From Mesorhizobium sp. STM 4661 (GTDB taxonomy: Bacteria > Pseudomonadota > Alphaproteobacteria > Rhizobiales > Rhizobiaceae): DNA of 64,000 nucleotides. The translations under genes and the position numbers were made by a program. Below the pieces are notes generated by a model that had not been told where the DNA came from, ran no database searches, and saw only the letters and a list, made by a program, of their open reading frames with translations. Location: positions 1-64,000 of the forward strand of contig NZ_CAAF010000070.1 in assembly GCF_000359125.1 (NCBI RefSeq). Reading direction: 5' to 3'. Positions 8,136 through 17,216 of the stretch are shown in pieces (the first letter of the stretch is position 1; each line of letters begins with the position of its first letter).

Positions 8136-8645
8136 GTTCGCCTCGCCAAGCAGGCTAACGGCAGAGGCTACAATGTCTCCGACCGGCCGCGTGGCGTCGA
8201 GCGTCAATGCCCGCTCGTCCGCTGCCGGCGCCTCAAGCGTGGCGAACTGGCTGTCGACCAGGCTCGCCGGCATGAAATGGCCCGGGCGGGAGCCGACACG
8301 CTGCTTTGCGGTCGCAGGATCGATTTCCAGATAGAGGAAAACGATGTCCTTGCAAAAACCGCGCAGGCGCTCGCGGTAACTGCGCTTCAATGCCGAACAG
8401 GCAGCGACGACACCCTGCCCGCTGGCGACCGATACAGCGATGCGCTGGCCGATCGCGTCGAGCCAGCCTTCGCGCAAGGCGTCGGTGAGCGGCTCGCCAC
8501 GCGCCATACGCGCGACATTCTCGGGCGGGTGCAGCCTGTCGCCCTCGACGAAGGCGGCCCCCAGCACTGCTGCCAGCGCTTCGCCGACGGCGGATTTGCC
8601 GCAACCCGCGACGCCCATCGCCACGACGGCCGGCGCGGGCCGCAT
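8130..8645 (-). CDS. gntK: Gluconokinase
   Basis: Phosphorylates D-gluconate to 6-phosphogluconate with ATP. The 171-residue length and sequence match the GntK family: P-loop GVAGCGKSAVGEALA (about residues 10-24), EGDRLHPPENVARMARGEPL, CSALKRSYRERLR and RPGHFMPASLVDSQF. Start ATG 8645 is preceded by CGGAGGGG; a GTG 12 codons upstream is an alternative. It is the last gene of the minus-strand CUT2 importer operon, which suggests that the importer carries gluconate or a sugar converted to it. Confidence 0.92.
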   Translation of the reverse strand: MRPAPAVVAMGVAGCGKSAVGEALAAVLGAAFVEGDRLHPPENVARMARGEPLTDALREGWLDAIGQRIAVSVASGQGVVAACSALKRSYRERLRGFCKDIVFLYLEIDPATAKQRVGSRPGHFMPASLVDSQFATLEAPAADERALTLDATRPVGDIVASAVSLLGEANS

Positions 8646-8689
8646 GGGGCCCCTCCGGACTTGTTCCGCCTTTTCGTTCACGATGCGGA

Positions 8690-9676
8690 TCAGCGGCTTG
8701 CCGGCGCGCGGCCGTAGAGCAGCAGCATGGCGACGATGACGACGCCATAGATGATCTGCCGCCCCGCCTCCGGCATCTGCATGACGGAAAGGATGGATTG
8801 CAGCAGTGTGATCAGGATCACGCCCGCGACCGTGCCGAGATAGGAGCCGCGACCGCCAAGGATCGAGGTGCCGCCGAGCACCACCGCTGCGATCGACGGC
8901 AAGAGATAGGCATCGCCCATCGACTGCGCCGCCTTGGAGGCATAGCCGGCCAGAAGCACGCCGCCGAAAGCGGAGAGCCCGCCGGACACGGCAAAGGCGA
9001 TCATCACCACCCGCCTTGTATCGATGCCTGAGAGGTAGGCGGCGCGCTCGCGGTTGCCTATGCCATAGACGGCGCGGCCGAAACCGGTGCGGGTCAGGAC
9101 GAAAACCATCACTGCACCGATCAGCGCCCAGATGATGACCGCGTTCGGCAGTCCCGGAATGGCAAAGCCGGTCGCCAGATAGCGCATCGCTCCGGTTGCC
9201 GAGTCCTGCGGCGAGAACCCGCCCGTGTAGACCACCATCAGCCCTTGCGCGACGGCATTGGTGGCAAGCGTTATGATCATCGAGGGAATGCGCAGATAGG
9301 CGACGCCAATACCGTTGACGATGCCGATCAGCACACCGCAGAAGATACCGAACGGAATGGCCAGCGCCACCCCGGCCGAGCCATAGGCCGCCGCCGCGCA
9401 GGCCATCATGGCGCCGACAGCCACCGACCACGGCACCGACAGGTCGATCTGGCCGAGCAGGATGACCAGCATCATGCCGGTTGCGATGACGCCGAGAAAC
9501 GAGGCCACCTTGAGCTGCTGCAGCAGATATTCGGGCGACAGGAAGCTGCGTGAGTAGAGACTGCCGACAAACAGCAGCAGCACGATGCAGGCAAAGGCGG
9601 TCAACACCGCCGGATCGGCGCGGCGAATGAATTTCGGCATGCGGCCGGCAATATCCCCGATCGTCGTCTCGCTCAC
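8690..9676 (-). CDS. CUT2-family sugar ABC transporter permease (second)
   Basis: RbsC-type inner-membrane permease, 328 residues, about eight to ten transmembrane segments. It carries the family signatures LVILLGQIDLSV, LRIPSMIITLATNAVAQG and the C-terminal SIAAVVLGGTSILGGRGSYLGTVAGV. The start is GTG 9676, whose TGA-overlapping GTGA links it to the preceding permease gene; an internal ATG 15 codons later is possible. It forms a heterodimer with the product of 9673-10653. Confidence 0.88.
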   Translation of the reverse strand: MSETTIGDIAGRMPKFIRRADPAVLTAFACIVLLLFVGSLYSRSFLSPEYLLQQLKVASFLGVIATGMMLVILLGQIDLSVPWSVAVGAMMACAAAAYGSAGVALAIPFGIFCGVLIGIVNGIGVAYLRIPSMIITLATNAVAQGLMVVYTGGFSPQDSATGAMRYLATGFAIPGLPNAVIIWALIGAVMVFVLTRTGFGRAVYGIGNRERAAYLSGIDTRRVVMIAFAVSGGLSAFGGVLLAGYASKAAQSMGDAYLLPSIAAVVLGGTSILGGRGSYLGTVAGVILITLLQSILSVMQMPEAGRQIIYGVVIVAMLLLYGRAPASR

Positions 9677-10653
9677 AGGAACCACTCCAACCGGTTGCGG
9701 ACCCGAAACAGGGCGAAGGCGCCGAGGCTGACCGCGATCAGCAGGATGACACCCTGGAACAGCGGCTGCCAGAGCGGATCGAAATCGAAGACGAACAGCA
9801 GGTCGCCGATGGTGCGGAAGGCGAGCGCGCCGAAGATCGCGCCGATGGCGCTGCCCTTGCCGCCGAACAGCGAAACGCCGCCGAGCACGACTGCGGCGAT
9901 GGAAAACAGCGTGTAGGCATTGCCGCTGGCATAGGCGGCATCGCCGGTATAGGTGAAGAACGTCAGGAACAGCCCGCCGATCGCGGCAAGCAGACCGGCC
10001 AGCGCATAGGCGGCGAACTTGCCGCGGCGGATCGGCACGCCGGACATGTAGGCAGCCATCTCCGACGATCCGGCCGCGTAAGCCGCGCGGCCGAGCACCG
10101 AGCGGCTGAACGGTACCCAGACCAGGAGCACGACGGCCAGCAGCACCACCAGGCTCGCCGGCACCACGCCGAACAGGCGCCCGGTCAGCGCGTCGGCGAG
10201 ATCCTCGTTGACCGAGCCGCCCGGAAAGGGCCTGAGCAGCAGTGCGATGCCAAAATAGACCGCACCCGTGGCGATGGTGGCGACAATCGGCTGAAGCCGT
10301 CCATAGATGACGATGGCGCCGTTGATCGCCCCGCACAGCAGTCCGGTACCAAGCACCGCGACGACCCCGAAGGCGGTTTCGATACCGGTGCCGATGACCA
10401 GCCACGAGGCCAGGCAATTGGTCAGCGTGAAGATCATGCCGATAGAAAGATCGATGCCGGCGGTGATCACCACCAGCGTCTGCGCCATGGCGATGAAGGC
10501 AAGCAGCACGCCCTTGTTCGAAGCCGTCTGCACGACATTGGCGGTGAAGCCCGCCGGATGGTTCGAGGTGTAGATGACGAACATGACGATGAAGATGCCG
10601 AAGGCGAGCAGCGTTCCGCGCTGCTCGGCAAGCCAGTAGCGCCAGTCTTTCAC
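9673..10653 (-). CDS. CUT2-family sugar ABC transporter permease (first)
   Basis: RbsC-type permease, 326 residues, with LVVITAGIDLSIG near residue 60 and FSIAAVVLGGVSLFGGKGSAIGAIFGA near residue 265, both family hallmarks. The start codon is GTG at 10653, overlapping the TGA of the ATPase gene (GTGA). The two different permeases of this operon are of similar length and probably form a heteromeric channel. Confidence 0.9.
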   Translation of the reverse strand: MKDWRYWLAEQRGTLLAFGIFIVMFVIYTSNHPAGFTANVVQTASNKGVLLAFIAMAQTLVVITAGIDLSIGMIFTLTNCLASWLVIGTGIETAFGVVAVLGTGLLCGAINGAIVIYGRLQPIVATIATGAVYFGIALLLRPFPGGSVNEDLADALTGRLFGVVPASLVVLLAVVLLVWVPFSRSVLGRAAYAAGSSEMAAYMSGVPIRRGKFAAYALAGLLAAIGGLFLTFFTYTGDAAYASGNAYTLFSIAAVVLGGVSLFGGKGSAIGAIFGALAFRTIGDLLFVFDFDPLWQPLFQGVILLIAVSLGAFALFRVRNRLEWFL

Positions 10654-12197
10654 GCGTCTGCTCCCTGCTTCAGGCTGGTGTCATCGCCATGGATGTTGAG
10701 GGCGCTGGCGATCAGGGCCCGCTCGGTGATCTCGGCGCCGACCAGCTCGCGCTTGACGGCTCCGTCATAGAGCACCAGCACCCGGTCGCAGCAGCCGATC
10801 AGTTCGTCATAGTCGGTGGAGTAAAAGAGGATCGCCGCACCTTGATCGGCGAGCTTGCGCATCAGCTGATACAGTTCCTGCTTGGTGCCGACATCGATGC
10901 CGCGTGTCGGATCGTTGAGCAGGATGATGCGCGGCTGCCGCATCAGCCATTTGGCGATGACGACCTTCTGCTGGTTGCCGCCGGAAAGTGCTGCGACCGG
11001 AATATCGAGGCCTGCCGTCTTGATCGCCAGGAGACCGACCATGTCGTCGATCAGCCGCTGCTCGGCGGCGCGATCGATGACGCCGGCCCTGGACAGCCGG
11101 TCGAGTGCCGCGAAGGAGAGATTTTCGCGCACCGTCATCGGCAGCATCAGGCCTTCCGTCTTGCGGTCTTCCGGGATCAGCGCCATGCCGATCCGGTCGT
11201 CGCGCGCGGCGGTCGGACTGGCGATGGCCACCGGCTTGCCGTCGATCAATATCTGGCCGGACAGGCCGCGCAGCACGCCGAAGAAGGCGAGCAGCAATTC
11301 GCGCTGGCCCTGGCCGTCGAGACCGCCAAGGCCGACGACCTCGCCTGCGCCCACCGTGAGCGAGACATTGTCCAGCCGGTCGGTCCAGGAGAGCTTGCGG
11401 GCCTCCAGCACGGGAGCGGCGTCAGCCTGCGCACGCACCGGCTTCGGCGGGAAGATATGGCTGTATTCGCGGCCGATCATCAGCTCGACGACTTCGTTGT
11501 CGGTCTTCGAGCCTGCCGCATAGCTCGCGACATTGCCGCCGTTGCGAAACACCGTGCACTGGTCGGCAAGCTCGGCGATCTCGTTCATCCGGTGCGAGAT
11601 GTAGAGCAGCGCCAACCCTTCCGAGCGCAGCCGCTTCAGCACGCCGAAGATCTTGGCGACGTCGGCCGCCGTCAGCGCCGAGGTCGCCTCGTCGAGGATC
11701 AGGATGCGCGGCTTCCTGGCCAGAGCCTTGGCGATCTCGACCATCTGCCTTCTTGAAAGAGGAAGATCCTTGACCAGCGCCAGCGGGTGGATGTCGGCGG
11801 CGCCCGCGCGCGCCAGCGCCTCCTCCGCGATGCGGCGCTGCGCCTTGCGGTCGATCATGCCGAAGCGCTGGGGCGGATCGGCAATGACGATGTTGTCGGC
11901 GACGCTGAGTTCGGGGACGAGCGACAGCTCCTGAAAGATGCAGACGATGCCGGCCTGGTTAGCGGCGGCCGGCGAGGCGAAGGTCACCTCGCTTCCGTCC
12001 AGCATCATGCGGCCTTCGTCGGGCGCGACGACGCCCGCCATGACCTTGATCAGTGTCGATTTGCCGGCGCCGTTTTCGCCGAGGATGGCGTGGATGCTGC
12101 CTGGCGTGACGGACAGCTCGGCCTTTTCCAGCGCCCGCACGCCGCCATAGCGCTTGGATATGCCTTCCATGCGGAAGAGCGGAACCGCTCCGTCCAT
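10650..12197 (-). CDS. CUT2-family sugar ABC transporter ATPase (two fused nucleotide-binding domains)
   Basis: RbsA-type tandem ATPase, 515 residues. The first domain has Walker A GENGAGKST, a modified signature LSRRQMVEIAKAL and Walker B LILDEATSAL. The second lacks a true Walker A (GLDGQGQRE), keeps the signature LSGGNQQKV, and has ILLNDPTRGIDVG, where the usual Walker B Asp-Glu is Asn-Asp. A weak second site is normal for RbsA-like proteins, though the ND pair is a further departure. Start ATG 12197 has GGGAGGGG upstream. It powers the two permeases encoded downstream. Confidence 0.92.
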   Translation of the reverse strand: MDGAVPLFRMEGISKRYGGVRALEKAELSVTPGSIHAILGENGAGKSTLIKVMAGVVAPDEGRMMLDGSEVTFASPAAANQAGIVCIFQELSLVPELSVADNIVIADPPQRFGMIDRKAQRRIAEEALARAGAADIHPLALVKDLPLSRRQMVEIAKALARKPRILILDEATSALTAADVAKIFGVLKRLRSEGLALLYISHRMNEIAELADQCTVFRNGGNVASYAAGSKTDNEVVELMIGREYSHIFPPKPVRAQADAAPVLEARKLSWTDRLDNVSLTVGAGEVVGLGGLDGQGQRELLLAFFGVLRGLSGQILIDGKPVAIASPTAARDDRIGMALIPEDRKTEGLMLPMTVRENLSFAALDRLSRAGVIDRAAEQRLIDDMVGLLAIKTAGLDIPVAALSGGNQQKVVIAKWLMRQPRIILLNDPTRGIDVGTKQELYQLMRKLADQGAAILFYSTDYDELIGCCDRVLVLYDGAVKRELVGAEITERALIASALNIHGDDTSLKQGADA

Positions 12198-12230
12198 CGG
12201 CCCCTCCCAAGGCGCTTGTTCTTCGGGACC

Positions 12231-12256
12231 GGCGCCGCGGGGTGCTCCGCGGCGCC
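12231..12256 (-). other. Intercistronic hairpin after the binding-protein gene
   Basis: GGCGCCGCGG (12231-12240) and CCGCGGCGCC (12247-12256) form a perfect 10-bp stem with a 6-nt loop between the binding-protein stop and the ATPase start. There is no U-tract, so it looks more like an mRNA stabiliser or attenuator that keeps binding-protein message in excess than a full terminator. Confidence 0.65.
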
Positions 12257-12267
12257 GAGCGATCAGT

Positions 12268-13392
12268 CTACTGGTTTTCCTTGCTCTGGCCCATGATTTC
12301 CTGCGCGGTGAAATTGATACCGCAGGTCGGGAACGAGTTACCGACGAAGAAATTGTCGGACTGGTCAGGGAAATAGTCCTGGCCTGCCTTGAAGTTCGGA
12401 TCCTCGACGATCGCCAGCGGCAGCTTGACCGCTTGCGGGACGACCTGGCCTTCAAGTGCTGCGATCGCTGTCTTGATGGCAACCGCCACCTGCGCCGGGC
12501 CGGTACCGGCCGACGAGCACTTCAGCCCGTCCGCGGCAAACTTGGCGCAGAACTTGCGGAAGCCATTCTCGGTCTCGCCGCCGAACGGCACGAAGGGATG
12601 CTTGGCGTCGATCATCGCCTGCACGATGCCGGTATCGCCGCCCTGACCGGTGACGCCATCGAAGGGACCGTTGGTGGCGATGGCATCGGCCGAAGCCTTT
12701 TGCGCCACGCCGTCATCCCACTTGCCGACGACCTCGGTGACTTCCCACTTCTTGCCGGAAGCGTCGAGAACCTCATGGATGCCATTGTGGCGGTCGGTGT
12801 CGACCGATGTGCCGGCAACGCCGCGCACTTCGAGGATCTTGCCACCATTGGGCACATGCTTGATCAGCCAGTTGCCCCACAGCTCCCCGAGACCCTTCTG
12901 GTCGACATTGACGTTGATGGCGTCCTTGGTGTCGAGGATGTTGTCGAAGGCAACCAGCACGACGCCGGCTTCCTTGGCGCGCTTGATAACCGGCCCGAAG
13001 GCGGTGGGGTTCTGCGCGTTGACGACGATCGCGTCATAGCCGGAATCGATGAAATTGTTGATCGCCGAAATCTGGGCCGGCACGTCTTCGCCGGTCGAGA
13101 CGACCTTGAATTCCTTCAGCTTCGCCGCGACGTCGGGCTGCGCCGCATAGGCCTTCGCCGTCTGCACCATCTGGATGCGCCAGGTGTTGGCGATATAGCC
13201 ATTGGCGAGCGCGATGCGGTAAGGGCCTTCCTTCTTGGGGAACTTGAAGAACTGCGTATCGGCCGCCCATGGCGCGAAGCAGTCCGGCTCGGCCGCCGGC
13301 CCCTTGACGATTTCGGGATCGGCGATCGCCGACGAGCTCAACATGGCGAATGCAGCGGCGGCAACGATGCCACCAACAAGTGACTTGATCAT
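12268..13392 (-). CDS. CUT2-family sugar-binding periplasmic protein
   Basis: Periplasmic receptor of the importer encoded downstream, 374 residues, signal peptide about residues 1-24 (ending SSAIA). The type I periplasmic fold is recognisable from RIALANGYIANTWRIQMVQTA, DAIVVNAQNPTAFGPVIKRA, GVVLVAFDN and DGVTGQGGDTGIVQAMIDA. It is longer than ribose-binding proteins (about 300), which suggests a different ligand; gluconokinase in the same operon hints at an aldonate or related sugar. It is the first structural gene of the operon. The LacI operator and an AT-rich repeat lie upstream. Confidence 0.9.
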   Translation of the reverse strand: MIKSLVGGIVAAAAFAMLSSSAIADPEIVKGPAAEPDCFAPWAADTQFFKFPKKEGPYRIALANGYIANTWRIQMVQTAKAYAAQPDVAAKLKEFKVVSTGEDVPAQISAINNFIDSGYDAIVVNAQNPTAFGPVIKRAKEAGVVLVAFDNILDTKDAINVNVDQKGLGELWGNWLIKHVPNGGKILEVRGVAGTSVDTDRHNGIHEVLDASGKKWEVTEVVGKWDDGVAQKASADAIATNGPFDGVTGQGGDTGIVQAMIDAKHPFVPFGGETENGFRKFCAKFAADGLKCSSAGTGPAQVAVAIKTAIAALEGQVVPQAVKLPLAIVEDPNFKAGQDYFPDQSDNFFVGNSFPTCGINFTAQEIMGQSKENQ

Positions 13393-13555
13393 CGATATTC
13401 CTCCCAGTTGCAGTTCTGATTGTTGTTAACAGCCATGACAGTTCACGCGTCTGACCAGGCACCTCCCGCCTTGCCGTCGCGCTCTTGAGGTGGGCCGGTT
13501 GCCGGCCCGACATCCTCTCCTTGTGATCCCGCAAGCAGCAACAAAAACTATCATA

Positions 13556-13602
13556 TTATACATAATAAACAAGTATCAGCTGTCGCTTATGTATAATAAA
13601 CA
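13556..13602 (-). promoter_or_regulatory. Paired AT-rich repeat upstream of the CUT2 operon
   Basis: Read on the minus strand, TGTTTATTATACATAA (13602-13587) and TGTTTATTATGTATAA (13571-13556) are direct repeats with two differences, 31 bp (about three helical turns) apart. Their cores TTATACATAA and TTATGTATAA are also exact inverted copies of each other. They stand out sharply from the GC-rich surroundings and may combine promoter elements with a second operator. Confidence 0.5.
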
Positions 13603-13639
13603 GGCTTTGGGCCCCATCGCGATTTTGTGCCGACGCTGG

Positions 13640-13655
13640 ATGGTAGCGCTACCAT
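13640..13655. promoter_or_regulatory. LacI-family operator palindrome
   Basis: ATGGTAGCGCTACCAT is a perfect 16-bp palindrome with the central CG of LacI-family operators and the A/TGGTA...TACCA form common for gluconate-type repressors. The adjacent LacI-family gene (13696-14724) is the likely partner. The site lies upstream of the AT-rich promoter region of the importer operon. Confidence 0.75.
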
Positions 13656-13695
13656 GACGGCGTGTAAAGGATCATTGTGCTATATCCGGAAAGCG

Positions 13696-14724
13696 TCAGC
13701 GCGCCGTGCTCTCGCGCCGAATAAGCTCGAAGCCGAGGTCGACCACCCGCTGCTCCGGCCGTTTCCCCGCAATCGCCGCCAGGGCCATGGCGACCGAGCG
13801 TCGGCCGATTTCATAGCGGTAGGTGCGGATGCTGGTAATTGATGGGAACGCAGACTGCATCATGTCGAGATCGTTGAAGCCGACGATGCCGATGGTCTTC
13901 GGCACGGCGATCGCAGCGCGGTGGCACTCGAACAGTACACCGAGCGCGATATCGTCGTTGTTGCAGAAGACGCCGTCGAGCGCCGGCATCTTGGCCAACG
14001 CGTCACGGAATAATTCGCGCCCGAGCGTCACGCTCGACAACACTGGCGTGGTGGTGACCAGCCGTGCATCGAACAGGCCGGCAGCTTCCATTGCCGCGCG
14101 ATAGCCGGCGAGACGCCGCTGCGATCGCGGGTCCATGCGCGCACCGATGAAACCGATCCGCCTGTAACCCGCCTCGATCAGATGCTCCGTCGCCGTGCGT
14201 CCGCCGTCGAGATGCGAGAAACCGACCAGCATGTCGACAGGATCGGGTCCGGTTTCCATGACCTGCACCACCGGGCAGCCGGCTGTCTCCAGCAATTTTC
14301 GCGCGGTCGGCGTCTGGTCGATGCCGGCCACGATCAGGGCTGCCGGGCGCTGCGAGCCAAACACCTGCAACAGCCGTTCTTCCTCGAGGCCGGAATAATG
14401 CGTGTTGCCGAGCTGGACGCGGAATGGGCCATCCGACAGGCTGTCATAGATGCCGCGCACCACTTCGGCGAAGACGTTATTGGTGAGCGACGGCACCAGA
14501 ACGCCGAATACCTCGGCGCGCGCCGAGGCCAGAGCGCGTGCATTCGGATCGGGTACATAGCCGAGTTCGTCGACGGCAGCCCGGATCTGACGCCGCAGAT
14601 CCTCCGAGACACGTTCCGGATCGCGCAAGGCGCGCGACACGGTGATGGCGCCGACGCCGGCCTTGCGCGCGACATCGGCGATAGTGGGGCGGCCGCCGCC
14701 ACGGCGCGAGCGCGGCTTGATCAT
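13696..14724 (-). CDS. LacI-family repressor (gluconate-repressor type)
   Basis: Transcription repressor of 342 residues. The helix-turn-helix is at the N-terminus (PTIADVARKAGVGAITVSRAL, with the hinge GYVPDPNARALAS), followed by a periplasmic-binding-like effector domain (VFGVLVPSLTNNVFAEVVRGI, FCNNDDIALGVL). It closely resembles GntR-type gluconate repressors in the first 75 residues. The start at 14724 gives the usual basic leader before the HTH; a longer in-frame extension has no good ribosome site. Gene order and the palindrome at 13640 point to control of the downstream importer-gntK operon. Confidence 0.9.
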   Translation of the reverse strand: MIKPRSRRGGGRPTIADVARKAGVGAITVSRALRDPERVSEDLRRQIRAAVDELGYVPDPNARALASARAEVFGVLVPSLTNNVFAEVVRGIYDSLSDGPFRVQLGNTHYSGLEEERLLQVFGSQRPAALIVAGIDQTPTARKLLETAGCPVVQVMETGPDPVDMLVGFSHLDGGRTATEHLIEAGYRRIGFIGARMDPRSQRRLAGYRAAMEAAGLFDARLVTTTPVLSSVTLGRELFRDALAKMPALDGVFCNNDDIALGVLFECHRAAIAVPKTIGIVGFNDLDMMQSAFPSITSIRTYRYEIGRRSVAMALAAIAGKRPEQRVVDLGFELIRRESTAR

Positions 14725-14893
14725 GGCCTTGTTCCCGGCACTGCGCCTTTGCCAACGCACCGTCGCGGCCTTGTCGCCATGCTCATCCGGCTTCCTCGCC
14801 ACATTTTGTCGGCTTGGCGTCGCGCAGCCTCTGTCCGTTGTCAAGCCGACGGTCCGTGGCGACTTTCACGCCCGGACGGCTGGCTTCAACTCC

Positions 14894-16123
14894 TCAGGCC
14901 ATCGCCATCGCGCTGCGGCGCGCCTTCCACATCAGAAGCCCGACGGCCACCAGGTTCACTAGGTTCCAGGCGGTGCCGTTCAGGAAGGCGGCGGCGTAGG
15001 AGCCAGTGAGGTCGTAGATCCAGCCCGACATCCAGCCGCCGACCGCCATGCCGAAGATGGTCGCCATCATGACGATGCCGACACGCTGGCCGGCCTCCTT
15101 GGCTGGCATGTAGTCGCGCACGATGATCGCATAGCAAGGCACGATGCCGCCTTGCGACAGGCCGAAGACCAGCGAGACGACATAGAGCGAGGCGAGCCCG
15201 TCGAAGGGGATGTAGAACAGCAGCGACAGGCATTGCAGCACCGAGCCGATGAGCAGGGTTTTCACCGCGCCGATGCGATCGGCCAGAAAGCCGGACGCCA
15301 GCCGGCTGACGACGCCCGCCGCCAGCATGATCGACAGCATGTCGGCGCCTCGCGCCACGCCGTAGCCGAGATCCATGCAATAGGCGACGATATGGACCTG
15401 CGGCATCGACATCGCCATGCAGCAACCGAAGCCGGCGACGACGAGCAGCACCTGCAGGGCCGCCGGCGACAGCGAGATCGGCTGGACCAGTCGGCGGCCG
15501 GGTGAACCGGGAGCAGCGGCAAGTGGTGCGCCGCGCCTGAGCAGCAGTACCAGCGGCACCATGGTGGCGAGGCAGACGATGCCGATCGCGGCATAGGTGA
15601 AGCGCCAGCCTTCGCTCTGCATGACATAGGGCATCGCCGTCGGCCAGATTGCCCCGGCAAGGTAACTGCCGGAAGCGGCCGCCGTCACCGCCACGCCACG
15701 CCGGCGGTTGAACCAGTGCGAGATGTCCGCGATCAACGGACCGAAGATCGCCGACGTGCCGACACCGATCAAAAGCCCCTGGGCAAGGGTGAACCCAAGG
15801 ATCGATGTGGTCAGCGACGCGAGCAGGAAACCGGCGCCGAGCGCGATCGAAGCTGTCAGCGCCGGAATCCAGTAGCCCATGCGGTCGATGGCGCGTCCGA
15901 CCAGCAGATTGCCGAGAGCGAAGCCGACCATGGTCGCGGCATAGGGCATCGATGCCGCGGCGCGGTCGACGCCGAATTCGGCCTGCACGGCGGGCAGCAC
16001 GACGACCACCGCCCACATGCCGACGCCACCGATTGTCGCCAGCAGCATCGAGATGGCGAGCCGCACCCAGGCGTAGGCGCTGTCGATACCGGGGCTGCTT
16101 GCCTGGCTGGCGGTTGTGGTCAA
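14894..16123 (-). CDS. MFS transporter (oxalate/formate or monocarboxylate type)
   Basis: Twelve-helix major facilitator of 409 residues. The N-half loop GRAIDRMGYWIPAL and the C-half loop GFLADRIGAVKTLL are the MFS motif A copies; HWFNRRRGVAVTAAASGSYLAGA resembles the OFA/monocarboxylate branch, where this segment follows helix 4. The substrate is probably a small organic acid or sugar acid. It lies between the FadR-type regulator upstream and the LacI gene downstream, all on the minus strand, so it could belong to either regulon. Confidence 0.82.
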   Translation of the reverse strand: MTTTASQASSPGIDSAYAWVRLAISMLLATIGGVGMWAVVVVLPAVQAEFGVDRAAASMPYAATMVGFALGNLLVGRAIDRMGYWIPALTASIALGAGFLLASLTTSILGFTLAQGLLIGVGTSAIFGPLIADISHWFNRRRGVAVTAAASGSYLAGAIWPTAMPYVMQSEGWRFTYAAIGIVCLATMVPLVLLLRRGAPLAAAPGSPGRRLVQPISLSPAALQVLLVVAGFGCCMAMSMPQVHIVAYCMDLGYGVARGADMLSIMLAAGVVSRLASGFLADRIGAVKTLLIGSVLQCLSLLFYIPFDGLASLYVVSLVFGLSQGGIVPCYAIIVRDYMPAKEAGQRVGIVMMATIFGMAVGGWMSGWIYDLTGSYAAAFLNGTAWNLVNLVAVGLLMWKARRSAMAMA

Positions 16124-16349
16124 AGACGTTTCCTGTCCGCGGTTTTTTAGAAATCGACCGGTTCCTTCGCCACTATCGGCCCATTCGCGGCGCGGAGCAG
16201 CGCCACATCAGGCAATTCCGTGGCTCCAGGGCTGAGCAGTTCCTCTCCTGGAACCGTCAACGCCGTGCGGACACAAAAAGACGAACTGCGCGCCACCTTC
16301 GGACGCCCGAAGGAAGGAAAGCGCAAGATGGCGTAAGCCGAGTATCGAG

Positions 16350-17150
16350 CTACCTCGACCTGATGACGACGTCGGTATTGGCCAACAGTTTGCGCACGGC
16401 ATTGCGCGCCGCATCCGGCCGCTGCAGGCGAATATTCTTCTCGATCGCCTCATGCAGCTTTTGCGCATGCTGCAAATCGTCCAGCTCCCGCGTCGTATAG
16501 GCGAACAGATGATCGAAAGCCGATTCGATCAGCACGCCGAGCGGCACCAGCAGATCGTTGCCCGACGCCCGCAAGATGGCCAGATGAAAGCGCGTGTCGG
16601 CACGGGTGCGCTCCTGCAGCGTCGCCGCCTCGCCCATCTCCCGGCAGGCCTGGCTGATTTCGGCCATCTGCTCGTCGCTGCGCCGCATGGCGGCGAAGGC
16701 GCTGGCCTCCGGTTCGATGATATGGCGGAATTCCTGCACGGTTTTCAGGAAAACCTCGCGGTCGGGCGATGTCGCGTACCAGGCGAGCACATCGCGGTCG
16801 AGCAGGTTCCAGCGTTCCCTGGGTTCGACCCAACTGCCGATCTTGGGGCGCGATGCCAACAGGCTTTTCGCCATCAGCATCTTGATGGCTTCCCGCACCG
16901 CCGAGCGGCTGACATCGAAGGTCTCGGACCATTTGGCTTCGTTGGGCAGGATGGTTCCCGGCGGATAGTCGCCGCGCACGATCCTCAAGCCGATCTCGTT
17001 GGCCAGCGAGGCATGCACGCTCGACCCGGGAATGCGGGCCACATCGGCCCGGCGGACGGCCGCCGGACGTTCGGCGGGAGCCGCACCGGCCAATTTTTTC
17101 CCTTGTTCGGCTTTCCGTCCCGCATCTGTCCCAGAAAGTCCGGATTTCAA
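16350..17150 (-). CDS. FadR/GntR-family regulator, copy 1
   Basis: Regulator of about 266 residues with an N-terminal winged helix (IGLRIVRGDYPPGTILPNEAKW and FDVSRSAVREAIKMLMAKSL) and a C-terminal FCD ligand domain containing the metal-binding pattern: EFRHIIEPEASAFAA, then DTRFHLAILRASGN and the final LHEAI. The start is uncertain: the longest frame begins with TTG at 17150. It is transcribed from the same strand as the epimerase gene upstream, and is almost identical to copy 2 at 23224-24006. The likely operator is the palindrome at 18145-18159. Confidence 0.88.
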   Translation of the reverse strand: MKSGLSGTDAGRKAEQGKKLAGAAPAERPAAVRRADVARIPGSSVHASLANEIGLRIVRGDYPPGTILPNEAKWSETFDVSRSAVREAIKMLMAKSLLASRPKIGSWVEPRERWNLLDRDVLAWYATSPDREVFLKTVQEFRHIIEPEASAFAAMRRSDEQMAEISQACREMGEAATLQERTRADTRFHLAILRASGNDLLVPLGVLIESAFDHLFAYTTRELDDLQHAQKLHEAIEKNIRLQRPDAARNAVRKLLANTDVVIRSR

Positions 17151-17216
17151 AGCCTGTCAAGCACAGGACCGCAAAGCCCGCTTCTGTGCACGGATCAGCC
17201 CCGGATCATCACTTGA

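Larger units (their letters stand above)
13393..13695. other. Regulatory intergenic region of the CUT2/gluconokinase operon
   Basis: This 303-nt gap separates the LacI gene from the binding-protein gene; both read leftward. It contains an AT-rich repeat cluster at 13556-13602 and a perfect palindrome at 13640-13655. The importer promoter should lie on the minus strand in or near the AT-rich segment. No gene is seen. Confidence 0.6.

Noticed and set aside
9738-12296. Long plus-strand frames opposite the CUT2 importer genes
   Set aside because: They mirror the reading frames of well-supported permease and ATPase genes on the minus strand.
16296-16313. Terminator after FadR copy 1
   Set aside because: CCTTCGG and CCGAAGG form a 7-bp stem, but no U-tract follows on the minus strand, so it was not called.
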